64,000 nucleotides of DNA from Fidelibacterota bacterium (lineage in GTDB: Bacteria; Fidelibacterota; Marinisomatia; Marinisomatales; TCS55). The notes under the pieces were generated by a model. It was not told the DNA's origin and ran no database searches. It saw only the letters and a program-made list of their open reading frames with translations. A program made the translations under genes and the position numbers. This document shows, piece after piece, positions 17,129 to 25,996 of this stretch. Where the stretch lies: contig JABGZQ010000009.1 in assembly GCA_018674655.1 (NCBI GenBank), forward strand, positions 1-64,000, read 5' to 3'. Position 1 is the stretch's first letter, and each line of letters starts with the position of its first letter.

Positions 17129-17581
17129 ATGAATCGGTTAGCGGCTGAATGGATTAGCACTGTATTTAATATCGGTAAATTGCCATTGGCTCCTGGTACC
17201 TGGGCAAGTATTGCAGCTACCATATGTTGGTATATGTTGTTTAAGGATGCAAACCCGATCACACTTCCCGCAATTGCATTAATGTTATTCTTGATAGGCG
17301 TTTTTGCCTCCGACACTATCGTGCAAGATACACGGGAGCATGACCCATCCAGAATTGTCATTGATGAGTGGGTGGGGCAATGGTTAACCTTTTCCATGTT
17401 TCCTGTAAGCATAACTACAGGAATAGTGGGTTTGGTTGCATTTCGAATTTTTGACATTCTCAAGCCGGGGCCCGTGAAATGGGCCGAACGCCTTCCTGGC
17501 GGATGGGGAATCATGGCTGATGATATTGTCGCGGGTATAATGGCATTTATTGTTCTAAAAATATTTTACGGATTCGTTTAA
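17129..17581 (+). CDS. pgpA: Phosphatidylglycerophosphatase A
   Basis: 150 residues, multi-pass. The N-terminal GKLPLAPGTWAS block and the central IVIDEWVGQWL and FRIFDILKPGPVKWAERLPGGWGIMADDIVAGI blocks (metal-binding Asp/Glu) are diagnostic of PgpA. It converts phosphatidylglycerophosphate to phosphatidylglycerol. It sits 3 bp after pgsA, and its last base overlaps the cinA ATG. Confidence 0.95.
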   Translation: MNRLAAEWISTVFNIGKLPLAPGTWASIAATICWYMLFKDANPITLPAIALMLFLIGVFASDTIVQDTREHDPSRIVIDEWVGQWLTFSMFPVSITTGIVGLVAFRIFDILKPGPVKWAERLPGGWGIMADDIVAGIMAFIVLKIFYGFV

Positions 17582-18801
17582 TGAAAATTGGCCTTATTAC
17601 CATTGGTGCCGAATTATTAAATGGCGCGCGAACTGATACCAATGCATCTTGGATAGGCCAAAATGTGATTGCGTCAGGTGGTTCTGTTGAGTGGCATATG
17701 ACAGTCAATGATGATAAAAAATCAATTGTAAATGCTTTGGATTCAGTCCCCATTTCTATTGATGGCGTCTTATGTACAGGTGGCTTGGGTCCTACTCATG
17801 ATGATATTACGCCTACAGTCCTATATGATTATTTTGGTGCCAAGCCAAAGTTTGATGAATCCTATTGGGAATTACTCTCAGAGAAATTTGCTGCACGAGG
17901 TCGAGCAATACCTGAATCTAATCGAAATCAAGCCATGAGACCCGATACGGGAGAAGTCATTCCGAATCCCGTCGGTTCCGCTCGAGGGCTCCATTTTACA
18001 AATGACCGTTATGATTGTTTTGCTATGCCCGGTGTACCCTCAGAAATGAAAGCCATGATGCAGAACACAATTTTGCCTTGGATAGCATCCAAATCAGATG
18101 TGAAACACCATATTGTCGTCTTGCGAACCACTGGTATAATGGAATCGGCTCTATACGAAAAAATTGAATCAATTATTTCAAATTACCCAATTGTAAATAT
18201 CGCTTTTCTTCCCAGGTTCACCGGTGTAGACTTGAGAATATCCTCTACAGATGCAGACCTAATTGAAGAAATGGTCAGCCAGATTGCACCTATTATTAAA
18301 AAGTACCATTTTGGCGGTGAAGGGGTAGAATTAGAAAATGCAGTCGGCAGATTGCTTGTCCAATCAGGAAAAACAATTGCCACAGCTGAATCATGTACAG
18401 GCGGATTAATTGGGGATCGTTTTACCAATGTTTCTGGAAGTTCAGCCTATTACAAAGGCGGTATCGTTGCATATAGCAATGAAGTGAAACACAATATCTT
18501 GGGCGTAAAGAATAAAACATTGAATGCCTATGGTGCTGTTAGTGAAGAAACAGCATTAGAAATGGCTATAGGTGTCCGCCGATTATTAAAATCTAATATA
18601 GGTCTCTCAACTACCGGCATTGCAGGGCCCACAGGGGGGACAGATGAAAAACCGGTAGGATTAATCTATGTTGGCCTCAGTTACGAAGGCGGCAATAAAG
18701 CATTTAAATTCATATTCACACCATCCAGACTTACCAATAAACGAATGACCAGTCAAGCTGCCTTAAACATAACACGCCTATTTCTATTAGATGTATCATA
18801 G
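17581..18801 (+). CDS. cinA: CinA: nicotinamide-nucleotide amidase/ADP-ribose pyrophosphatase-like protein
   Basis: 406 residues, full length. The N-terminal MoCF/COG1058 domain (~1-170) begins IGLITIGAELLNG and has TGGLGPTHDD and PGVPSEMKAM. The C-terminal PncC-type amidase domain (~250-405) carries TAESCTGGLIGDRFTNVSGSS and TTGIAGPTGG. In other bacteria the protein recycles pyridine nucleotides and is often encoded just before recA, as here (thpR lies between). Confidence 0.95.
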   Translation: MKIGLITIGAELLNGARTDTNASWIGQNVIASGGSVEWHMTVNDDKKSIVNALDSVPISIDGVLCTGGLGPTHDDITPTVLYDYFGAKPKFDESYWELLSEKFAARGRAIPESNRNQAMRPDTGEVIPNPVGSARGLHFTNDRYDCFAMPGVPSEMKAMMQNTILPWIASKSDVKHHIVVLRTTGIMESALYEKIESIISNYPIVNIAFLPRFTGVDLRISSTDADLIEEMVSQIAPIIKKYHFGGEGVELENAVGRLLVQSGKTIATAESCTGGLIGDRFTNVSGSSAYYKGGIVAYSNEVKHNILGVKNKTLNAYGAVSEETALEMAIGVRRLLKSNIGLSTTGIAGPTGGTDEKPVGLIYVGLSYEGGNKAFKFIFTPSRLTNKRMTSQAALNITRLFLLDVS

Positions 18802-19372
18802 GCTGATCCGCACATTTATTGCGATTCCGGTTCCTGAATCTGTGTTTAAACTTCAAAGCAATCTAAAAAATACTATTTCAGAAAAAACGGGGAAAGTTAG
18901 ATGGGTAAAAAGAGATCAACTTCATATAACACTAAAATTTGTTGGTGATACGCCAGAAGAATCCATCGATGACGTTCGTAGTGCAATCAAAATAATTGCA
19001 GATAACACCAAACCATTTGAAATATTTATCCAAGGGACTGGATGCTTTCCAAAGATTGAGCGCCCACGGGTAATGTGGATAGGATTAAACGGCGCATTGG
19101 GTCAACTCAATCAATTGGTAAAAAATATTCATAATTCTTTAGATCCGATTGGATTCCCAAAAGATGAAAAGGAATTCAATCCGCATATCACCATGGCAAG
19201 AGCAAGGTATCCACAAAAGAAAACGCCTGATATTTCTTCATTTTTAAATGCGAATTTCGATCCGATTCCATTTCGAATTGAAAAATTTCAATTTATAAGC
19301 AGTGAACTCTTCCCTAATGGACCAGTTTATACTATTTTAAGCACTCACTTTTTTGGAAATAATTCAGTTTAG
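18791..19372 (+). CDS. thpR: RNA 2',3'-cyclic phosphodiesterase (2H family, LigT/ThpR)
   Basis: 193 residues. The two HxTx motifs that define the 2H phosphoesterase fold are at H45-T47 (HITLKFVG) and H132-T134 (HITMARA), with RTFIAIPVP at the N terminus. It hydrolyses 2',3'-cyclic phosphate ends to 2'-phosphate; the physiological substrate is unclear in most bacteria. It overlaps the end of cinA by 11 bp and precedes recA by 8 bp. Confidence 0.93.
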   Translation: MYHRLIRTFIAIPVPESVFKLQSNLKNTISEKTGKVRWVKRDQLHITLKFVGDTPEESIDDVRSAIKIIADNTKPFEIFIQGTGCFPKIERPRVMWIGLNGALGQLNQLVKNIHNSLDPIGFPKDEKEFNPHITMARARYPQKKTPDISSFLNANFDPIPFRIEKFQFISSELFPNGPVYTILSTHFFGNNSV

Positions 19373-19380
19373 GTACATAA

Positions 19381-20412
19381 ATGGCAACAACAGAAAATAA
19401 AAAAACAAAAGCATTAGAACTGGCAATATCCCAAGTTGATAAACAATTTGGCAAGGGATCTCTCATGAGACTTGGAGACAATCAACCTGTCATGTCTGAC
19501 AATAGTATTTCTACAGGATGCTTATCTTTAGATGTGGCACTTGGAGTAGGGGGAATCCCGAAAGGTAGGATTGCAGAAATATATGGCCCCGAATCATCAG
19601 GTAAAACAACACTGGCATTGCATATTGTAGCGGAAGCACAAAAAGCAGGCGGATATGCCGCATTTATAGATGCAGAACATGCAATGGATGCGCAGTATTC
19701 TCATAAATTGGGTGTCAATTTAGAAGAATTACTCGTATCTCAACCTGATACAGGTGAGCAGGCATTAGAAATAACCGAAACCCTTGTTCGCAGTGGTGCT
19801 TTAGATGTAATTGTCATTGATTCTGTTGCAGCCCTTGTCCCCAGAGCTGAACTGGAAGGCGAAATGGGTGACACCCATGTTGGTCTCCAGGCTAGACTGA
19901 TGTCTCAAGCATTGCGAAAATTAACTGGAACAGTAAGTCGGTCGAATACAGCGGTTGTTTTTATTAACCAAATCCGAGAGAAAATTGGCGTAATGTATGG
20001 AAGCCCGGAAACTACACCTGGTGGCCGCGCATTAAAGTTTTACACATCCGTACGATTAGACATCCGACGGGTTACCACCATTAAAAATGGTACGGATGTC
20101 GTTGGTAATCGTACCCGTGTTAAAGTGGTAAAAAACAAGGTAGCACCACCATTTAAACAAACAGAATTTGATATCATGTACAATCAAGGAATCTCATATA
20201 CAGGTGATATTTTAGATTTGGCTATCCAAGGTGATATAATTCAAAAAATGGGATCTTGGTTTTCTTACGGTGATATGAAAATTGGGCAGGGTCGTGAAAA
20301 TTCAAAAGATTTTTTAGCGGATAACGAAGATGTGATGAAGGAAGTCGTAACAAAAGTGAAATCTTTTATGGGCTTAGAAGAATCTCAACCGGAGAAAAAT
20401 GGTAAATCGTAA
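19381..20412 (+). CDS. recA: Recombinase A
   Basis: 343 residues. Walker A GPESSGKT is at 69-76, the DNA-binding L1/L2 regions are intact (around [18 protein letters not shown]), and the start [18 protein letters not shown] is typical. It promotes strand exchange and LexA-type self-cleavage. The 3' end overlaps recX by 14 bp. A terminator-like hairpin lies 62 bp after the stop, inside recX, and probably ends most recA transcripts. No SOS box could be identified by eye upstream; recA seems to be transcribed with the cinA/thpR genes. Confidence 0.98.
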   Translation: MATTENKKTKALELAISQVDKQFGKGSLMRLGDNQPVMSDNSISTGCLSLDVALGVGGIPKGRIAEIYGPESSGKTTLALHIVAEAQKAGGYAAFIDAEHAMDAQYSHKLGVNLEELLVSQPDTGEQALEITETLVRSGALDVIVIDSVAALVPRAELEGEMGDTHVGLQARLMSQALRKLTGTVSRSNTAVVFINQIREKIGVMYGSPETTPGGRALKFYTSVRLDIRRVTTIKNGTDVVGNRTRVKVVKNKVAPPFKQTEFDIMYNQGISYTGDILDLAIQGDIIQKMGSWFSYGDMKIGQGRENSKDFLADNEDVMKEVVTKVKSFMGLEESQPEKNGKS

Positions 20413-21034
20413 AATTGTACGTGTAAAACGGTCTTCAAAATATAGCGACCGAATAATTATACATTTAGATGATAAAAACGTCTTCAGGATTCCTGAAGAC
20501 GTTTTTGTTTCTAACCCATTACACGTGGGCGAGACAGTTTCCTTACAAAAAATTGCGGCTTATGGCAAAAAAATGCGACTACAGGAAGCCAGAGACAGTG
20601 CTTTTAAGTTATTGGGTTTTCGAATGAGAAGTATCGCTGAAATGAAGAAACGACTCACAGAAAAAGATTATGATCCAGAAGAGATCGAAAAAACTATTCA
20701 ATACTTAACCGATAGAAAATATTTAAATGATAAAGAGTTTGGAAAAGCTTTTGTTAAAGAAAAAGTTAAAAATAAAAAAATTGGGCCGCGTGCGTTAAAG
20801 TCGGAAATATATCCCCATCATCTATCACCAGAACTCATCGATTCGTTAATTGATGATATCTATGATGAATTTGACCAGAATCATTTAATTGAAACCCATT
20901 TAATCAAAAGAAAGATTGAGAAGCATAAGCCATTGAATCATAAGGAGAAAAATAGACTCACTTCCTTTCTACAGAGAAAAGGATTCGGTTGGGAAACGAT
21001 TATAGATGTTTATCATGATTGGGGCTTAATATAA
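20399..21034 (+). CDS. recX: Regulatory protein RecX
   Basis: 211 residues, helical. The RecX three-helix repeats are visible: [22 protein letters not shown], then [26 protein letters not shown], and [15 protein letters not shown] at the end. It binds and limits RecA filaments. An N-terminal ~60-residue extension ([22 protein letters not shown]) precedes the core, as in Bacillus-type RecX. Codons ~26-36 form a perfect hairpin with a T tail, so expression may depend on read-through from recA. Confidence 0.9.
   Translation: MVNRKIVRVKRSSKYSDRIIIHLDDKNVFRIPEDVFVSNPLHVGETVSLQKIAAYGKKMRLQEARDSAFKLLGFRMRSIAEMKKRLTEKDYDPEEIEKTIQYLTDRKYLNDKEFGKAFVKEKVKNKKIGPRALKSEIYPHHLSPELIDSLIDDIYDEFDQNHLIETHLIKRKIEKHKPLNHKEKNRLTSFLQRKGFGWETIIDVYHDWGLI
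20474..20510 (+). terminator. Intrinsic-terminator-like hairpin inside recX
   Basis: AAAAACGTCTTCAGG at 20474-20488 is followed by ATT and its exact reverse complement at 20492-20506, then the T-rich tail TTTTTGTTT (20502-20510). The 15-bp perfect stem is the strongest hairpin I found in the window and it is fully contained in an ORF. It starts 62 bp past the recA stop. Confidence 0.7.
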
Positions 21035-21067
21035 AATGGAACCCGTTTGCGTATAAAAGTAACAACG

Positions 21068-22753
21068 ATGAATATAGCGTCACTTCAAAAAGAGTTAGGT
21101 CGTATACCAAATGACATTGAAAAAGCATTTTTCAAAGCATTTTGGAAATCAAATCAATTGCAAAGTGTGTTTGACTCTGAAGTCTCTCAATCTGAGATTC
21201 CTTCAAATGATACCAAATTAATGACTATTGTGGCGCAGAGTAGCTCTGATCCGCGCAATAGAATCGCAGACAATACACTCCATGCGTTAAATGGAAAAAA
21301 AATAGCATCCTTATTACGGAAAGATGGATCGTTTACGTTGGGCATTCTACCTAGCCAAGACCGACATCAATCCAAAATGGTTCACCATCTTTACTTTTTA
21401 TACGGTTCAAATCTAAAAGGAATGGCCCGATCCTTATATCAAGAGGATTGGTTTGAGGCAGCTATTCCTATAAATAAAGCCGGATTGGGCCATGCGCTCT
21501 TTCGAATGTTAAAGGATTATGAATGTGGGCTAAAATGGACAATAGAAACACAAAAAGATTTAACAATGTTATCCAGAAAAGGGATTAATGGAATTTTAAT
21601 TTTATTAAATCGAAATCCATCAATAGATTTTAATAATCTTTCAAAAAAACACAAATGCAATTACATGGATTTGGGCCAAATTTCGAAAGGGAAAAATATT
21701 GATTTAATTCAAAATGATCAATCAGTTGGCCATATTCCACTCACCGTTTTGAATAATATCGTTAATCAGAATTCAAATATTGATGAATTAAAAATACAAA
21801 CCTCAGTCACCACTAAACCGGCAACATCACTCAATGAAAAGAAACGGTATAATAAGGAGTTAATTACCTTGATGAAGGAAGGCGTTGAAATAGACGACCT
21901 TCAATTTTCGCAACAACATATCACTACAAGAGGCCATATTGCAATTATTCCTAACTCAGGAATTCTTTATGGATTGGCTGTCAATAACAATGAAACAAAA
22001 TATTATCAAGATTATTTAATGAAATCTGTTTCAGCTATTGCCAATAGTTCGCGGCAATTGGCTTGTGCAGGTATCCGTCCAAAAGTGTGTAGTGGGATTG
22101 TCAAAGTATCTGATTCGAAACCGAAGAATAAGGGATCATATCTCAAAGGAATTAAGGATGCAGGCAAATTCTTAAACCTAAGTATAGACCATTTGTCTTT
22201 TGAAAAAGGCCATCAAGATATTTCGGGTGAATTTTGTTCTGGTGGCGTCGGAATTAATAATGAATTATTTCCTGATATTTTCCCCCAATCAAATTTATTT
22301 ATTTCAATGCTGGGTAGCCATAGGGGAGAGCTTGGGGGAAGTCGCTTTTTATCTCTTGTAAATCAGGAGAATACTGGATTACAACCTATCGTCGATTTAT
22401 CGATGGAATCACGTCTGCAAGAAACCATTTTAACCAGCATTCAAGGCGGACTAATTCAATCAGCCAGAGATGTTGGTTCAGGAGGTCTGGCCATTTCTAT
22501 TGCCAAATCTTTTGGGAAACACACACAATTAGGCGCCAGAATACATGTATCCAGAAAACTGAAAGTATATGAACTCTTATTTGGTGAAACGCAGGGACTC
22601 GTGATAGTAACTATAAAAGAAACAGATCTAATGGAATTTGAAAGAGTTTGCATGACCATTGGCATTCCTGCCACCACAATTGGTCGCGTTACGGATGATG
22701 GTATTTTTTCATTTAATGATTTAATTAAACTAAATATAAAAGATATAAATTGA
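21068..22753 (+). CDS. Divergent PurL-like (FGAM synthase-related) protein, probably without normal catalysis
   Basis: 561 residues from ATG 21068 (TTG 21047 is also possible). The N terminus LGRIPNDIEKAFFKAFWKSN matches the PurL linker LGR-PND-E-xxF-xxxW, but the SEHC that follows in true PurL is replaced. A region resembling AIRS_C follows at ~140-230. The C-terminal half resembles the second PurL repeat: SSRQLACAGIRP for RNLA-VGA-P, LGSHRGELGGSRFL for the elggSey block, ARDVGSGGLAISIAK for HDVSDGGL and LLFGETQGLVIV for LFSESQSR. The conserved acidic and His residues are poorly kept and the first AIRS ATP domain is shortened. It may be a structural or regulatory paralog of PurL. It lies between recX and a FAH-family gene, overlapping the latter's leader. 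Confidence 0.65.
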   Translation: MNIASLQKELGRIPNDIEKAFFKAFWKSNQLQSVFDSEVSQSEIPSNDTKLMTIVAQSSSDPRNRIADNTLHALNGKKIASLLRKDGSFTLGILPSQDRHQSKMVHHLYFLYGSNLKGMARSLYQEDWFEAAIPINKAGLGHALFRMLKDYECGLKWTIETQKDLTMLSRKGINGILILLNRNPSIDFNNLSKKHKCNYMDLGQISKGKNIDLIQNDQSVGHIPLTVLNNIVNQNSNIDELKIQTSVTTKPATSLNEKKRYNKELITLMKEGVEIDDLQFSQQHITTRGHIAIIPNSGILYGLAVNNNETKYYQDYLMKSVSAIANSSRQLACAGIRPKVCSGIVKVSDSKPKNKGSYLKGIKDAGKFLNLSIDHLSFEKGHQDISGEFCSGGVGINNELFPDIFPQSNLFISMLGSHRGELGGSRFLSLVNQENTGLQPIVDLSMESRLQETILTSIQGGLIQSARDVGSGGLAISIAKSFGKHTQLGARIHVSRKLKVYELLFGETQGLVIVTIKETDLMEFERVCMTIGIPATTIGRVTDDGIFSFNDLIKLNIKDIN

Positions 22754-22758
22754 TCTCC

Positions 22759-23391
22759 ATGAATTACGATGTTAAATCCGATGGTGAATCTGTACTTGTT
22801 AGGAATATTTACTGTGTTGGTCGGAATTATAAAGCCCATGCTGCTGAATTAAATAATGATATTCCTAAAAGTCCTATTGTATTTCAAAAATCAATTCCTG
22901 CATTGAATACGTCCGAAGAGGTTGTTTTACCAAAAGATCGTGAAATTCAGCATGAGCTCGAAATTGTCGTTTTAATTGGGAAAGATGGTGAAAATATTTC
23001 AATCGATGATGCATCGACATTTATCCATGGATATGGATTGGGACTGGATTTGACCGATCGAAAATATCAAATGGAATTGAAGGCTAATAAATTGCCCTGG
23101 CTATTGGCAAAATCATTCAAGGGTTCTGCTGTTGTTTCTTCTTTCAAACCAAATGAAATAATGGAAGATTTCTGGCTTAAAGTCAATGGAAACATTCGTC
23201 AAAAGGGTAGTAGAAATGATATGGTTTTCTCCATATCCGCTCAGATAGCCTATCTTTCTGAAATGATCCCTTTGATTCGGGGCGATTTGATTTTTACAGG
23301 GACACCTAGTGGTGTGGGGCCATTAAGTCAGGGAGATCAATTGGAATTGGGAATTGGAGATCATTCAATTCATTCTATTTCAGTCTCTTAG
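22759..23391 (+). CDS. Fumarylacetoacetate hydrolase family protein
   Basis: 211 residues from ATG 22759. The FAH fold is shown by CVGRNYKAHAAE (19-30), the metal-binding QHELEIVVLIG (E67, E69), GLGLDLTDR and SKSFKG-like and FTGTPSGVGPL near the end. Related enzymes are acylpyruvases, oxaloacetate decarboxylases and 2-hydroxyhepta-diene-dioate isomerases. The substrate here is unknown, and no aromatic-degradation genes are adjacent (the kynurenine genes are 30 kb away). It converges with suhB. Confidence 0.88.
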   Translation: MNYDVKSDGESVLVRNIYCVGRNYKAHAAELNNDIPKSPIVFQKSIPALNTSEEVVLPKDREIQHELEIVVLIGKDGENISIDDASTFIHGYGLGLDLTDRKYQMELKANKLPWLLAKSFKGSAVVSSFKPNEIMEDFWLKVNGNIRQKGSRNDMVFSISAQIAYLSEMIPLIRGDLIFTGTPSGVGPLSQGDQLELGIGDHSIHSISVS

Positions 23392-23463
23392 ATTCTATTG
23401 ATTGAAATGATGAGCGTAGTAAATTATTTCTACATTTCATATTAATAGTTTTTATATTTTTCG

Positions 23464-24255
23464 CTATAAAAGTAATTCTAGGACTGGTTTTGTATGCTTT
23501 AACATGATTTCATGAATATTTCCGTTAGTTGCCAGAATATGGTCTTGATAGATATCAATATTTATGCCATTCAGTTGACTGACTTTCCCTCCTGCTTCAG
23601 ATACCATTAATATCCCCGCTGCCATATCCCATGGTTTAAGATCGAACTCCCAAAAACCGTCTACAAATCCACAAGCCACATGACATAAATCAATCGCTGC
23701 AGCGCCTAACCGACGCACACCTTGCGATTTGTCTGTAAAATGTTTGAATAATTTCATGTTGGCTTCCCATTTATTACCATGATCATAACCAAACCCAGTG
23801 ACAAGAAGACTTTCATTTAAAGTCTCAGTATTCGAAACTTTGATTTTATGTCCATCCACAAATGCACCTTGGCTTTTTACCGTTGTAAATAACCTATTTA
23901 CTGGGAGTTCCAATATTACGGCAACTTCTGGTATGCCTGATCTTAAACAAGCGATTGATACGCCAAAAGAAGGGTAACCATGAACAAAATTAGTTGTACC
24001 ATCCAGCGGATCAATTACCCATTGGTAATCAGATTTTGTATCTTGCGCTCCACTTTCTTCGGCTAAAATAGAGTGTCCCGGAAATTCACTATTAATATGT
24101 TTAATAATGAGATCTTCACATTCTCGATCTGTTTTTGTGACCAAGTCTGTCTGGCCTTTATAATCAGGTCTTCTGGGTTGATTGAGTGCAGCCAAAATGA
24201 TTTGTCCTGCATCTCTGGCAGCCAATTCGGCGACGGCTAAGAGTTCTATATTCAT
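23464..24255 (-). CDS. suhB: Inositol-1-monophosphatase family protein (SuhB-like)
   Basis: 263 residues. The metal-binding EES at 66-68, the DPLDGTTNF motif at 82-90 and the late KPWDMAAG motif are intact, so magnesium-dependent phosphatase activity is expected. In E. coli the homolog also takes part in rRNA antitermination. The ATG lies six bases beyond the T-tract of the upstream gene's terminator and has no visible Shine-Dalgarno, so it is expressed either by read-through or from a promoter with almost no leader. Confidence 0.93.
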   Translation of the reverse strand: MNIELLAVAELAARDAGQIILAALNQPRRPDYKGQTDLVTKTDRECEDLIIKHINSEFPGHSILAEESGAQDTKSDYQWVIDPLDGTTNFVHGYPSFGVSIACLRSGIPEVAVILELPVNRLFTTVKSQGAFVDGHKIKVSNTETLNESLLVTGFGYDHGNKWEANMKLFKHFTDKSQGVRRLGAAAIDLCHVACGFVDGFWEFDLKPWDMAAGILMVSEAGGKVSQLNGINIDIYQDHILATNGNIHEIMLKHTKPVLELLL

Positions 24256-24260
24256 CGAGT

Positions 24261-24286
24261 AAAAAGGCCCCGATACACGGGGCCTT
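24261..24286 (-). terminator. Intrinsic terminator of agcS
   Basis: On the minus strand AAGGCCCC...GGGGCCTT (8 bp plus an inner G-C pair, loop about five bases) is followed by five T. It is 14 bp after the agcS stop and ends five bases before the suhB start. Confidence 0.85.
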
Positions 24287-24299
24287 AGTATTAGCTTAT

Positions 24300-25850
24300 C
24301 TATGATTTATACGTTGGGTGATCCACGGCAAAATATTCGTTAGTTAATTTCTTTAATACGCCTGATAGAAGAATGATCGAAACGAGATTCGGAAAGGTCA
24401 TAAAACCGAGAGCAGCATCACCAAATGACCAGATCGCTTCGAGACTGGCGATGGCACCGACAAATACGAAGAAAATATAGAATCCACGGTAAACTGGAAT
24501 TGCTTTTTCCCCAAAGAGGTATTCGGTAGAACGATCTCCATAAAATGACCAGCTAATAACAGTCGATATAGCAAAGAGCAGTACGCCTAAGGTAATGATT
24601 TTATCCCCATAAGGAAATATATACGCCAGCCCATCTTTAAAAGCCAATGAGGTCAGGAGACTTCCATTTAGCAATGGCTCTGTGAATGAGGGGTCAATTC
24701 TTGTGGTGTAAAATTCTGTATGATACCACGCGCCGGTTACAATGATCGTCAGTCCCGTAAGTGTACATATGATAATGGTATCAATAAATGGTTCTAAAAG
24801 GGCTACGGCGCCTTCTCTAACTGCATATTCAGTTTTGGCCGTTGAGTGAGCAATCGGTGCGCTACCCTGACCAGCTTCATTTGAGTATAGTCCTCGTTTT
24901 ACACCCCAAAGCATGGTGTTCATTATGACCAGTAAGGTACCTCCTGCAATTCCGCCTACGGCCGCAGGCGGGTTAAAAGCCATAGAGAATATCTTAGCAA
25001 AACTGGCAGGAATATCGCCAATGTTAGCGACAATAATTAATAAAGCTGAAACCACATATAGAACAGCCATAAATGGTGCCAATTTAGATGTAACATTTCC
25101 AATTCGTTTAATACCACCAATTATAACCAATCCAGCAATAAATGCAATTGCGATACCATTAATCACTTGTTGAATGGATACTGAATACCAATCGGTGATT
25201 TGATGTTTTATCGTTAACCAATGTTCTGCACCCACCACTTGCGTGACTTCTGACAGTAGTTGGTCAGATAAAGTAAAGGATTGGATGGCATTACCCGTTG
25301 CAAATGAACATATTACAGCAAAGCATGCAAACATAATGGCTAACCATCTCCATTTAATCCCCATCCCTTTTTCTATGGTATACATTGGACCACCTGCGGT
25401 CATTCCTTTACTGTCAAAATCGCGATATTCAACGGCGAGGGTACATTCCGCAAACTTTAAAGCGGAACCAAAAAATGCTGTAATCCACATCCAAAACAAT
25501 GCACCTGGGCCACCATAGTAAATGGCGGTTGCCACACCAGCGATATTGCCAATGCCTACTGTTGCAGAAAGGGCAGTAGTCAGTGCTTGAAAATGGTTCA
25601 AATCACCCGCTTCGTTGGGATCATCATACAATCCACGGGTGACTCTAATACCATGTTTTAAATAGCGAATTTGGGGGAAGCCTAAATAAATTGTGGTGAA
25701 TATTCCTGTGCCCAAGAGAGCTACAATGATAAATGGGACTAGACTGAAAGAGGGGAAGGACCATATTCCTTCGAAAAACTCCACACCAAAGACGAGGAGA
25801 AAAAAGAGAATGATCCCAAAAATTATAAGTGCACCTGTTTTCTTATTCAT
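24300..25850 (-). CDS. Sodium:alanine/glycine symporter (AGCS family)
   Basis: 516 residues with about ten to eleven hydrophobic segments. AGCS signatures are seen: TALSATVGIGNIAGVATAIYYGGPGALFWMW (written here as its parts TALSATVGIGNIAGVA and GGPGALFWMW), GGPMYTIEKGMG, and GLYSNEAGQGSAPIAHSTA. It imports small neutral amino acids with Na+, consistent with a marine habitat. It is transcribed divergently from comEC and is followed by a clear terminator. Confidence 0.94.
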   Translation of the reverse strand: MNKKTGALIIFGIILFFLLVFGVEFFEGIWSFPSFSLVPFIIVALLGTGIFTTIYLGFPQIRYLKHGIRVTRGLYDDPNEAGDLNHFQALTTALSATVGIGNIAGVATAIYYGGPGALFWMWITAFFGSALKFAECTLAVEYRDFDSKGMTAGGPMYTIEKGMGIKWRWLAIMFACFAVICSFATGNAIQSFTLSDQLLSEVTQVVGAEHWLTIKHQITDWYSVSIQQVINGIAIAFIAGLVIIGGIKRIGNVTSKLAPFMAVLYVVSALLIIVANIGDIPASFAKIFSMAFNPPAAVGGIAGGTLLVIMNTMLWGVKRGLYSNEAGQGSAPIAHSTAKTEYAVREGAVALLEPFIDTIIICTLTGLTIIVTGAWYHTEFYTTRIDPSFTEPLLNGSLLTSLAFKDGLAYIFPYGDKIITLGVLLFAISTVISWSFYGDRSTEYLFGEKAIPVYRGFYIFFVFVGAIASLEAIWSFGDAALGFMTFPNLVSIILLSGVLKKLTNEYFAVDHPTYKS

Positions 25851-25996
25851 GTTGAGTTTGATCCCGATTTGTTAATGGATGAATGATAATATTCGCGTTT
25901 AAAACAATGACAAGCTTAGAAACTGTAAATTTAATAAGCAATTCCAGAATTGGTTAATTATAGGTCATTAATATATATTCCTTTAGATTTAGCATC
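25851..25996. other. Divergent intergenic region agcS/comEC
   Basis: 146 bp, AT-rich, between two divergent starts, so it must hold promoters for both. TTGGTT then 16 bases then TATATA (near 25950) is a possible sigma-70-like pair facing comEC, but neither box is convincing. No palindromic operator was seen. Confidence 0.3.

Noticed and set aside
21047-22753. PurL-like gene as a true FGAM synthase
   Set aside because: The diagnostic SEHC and several ATP/metal ligands are missing, so a normal purL annotation would overstate it.
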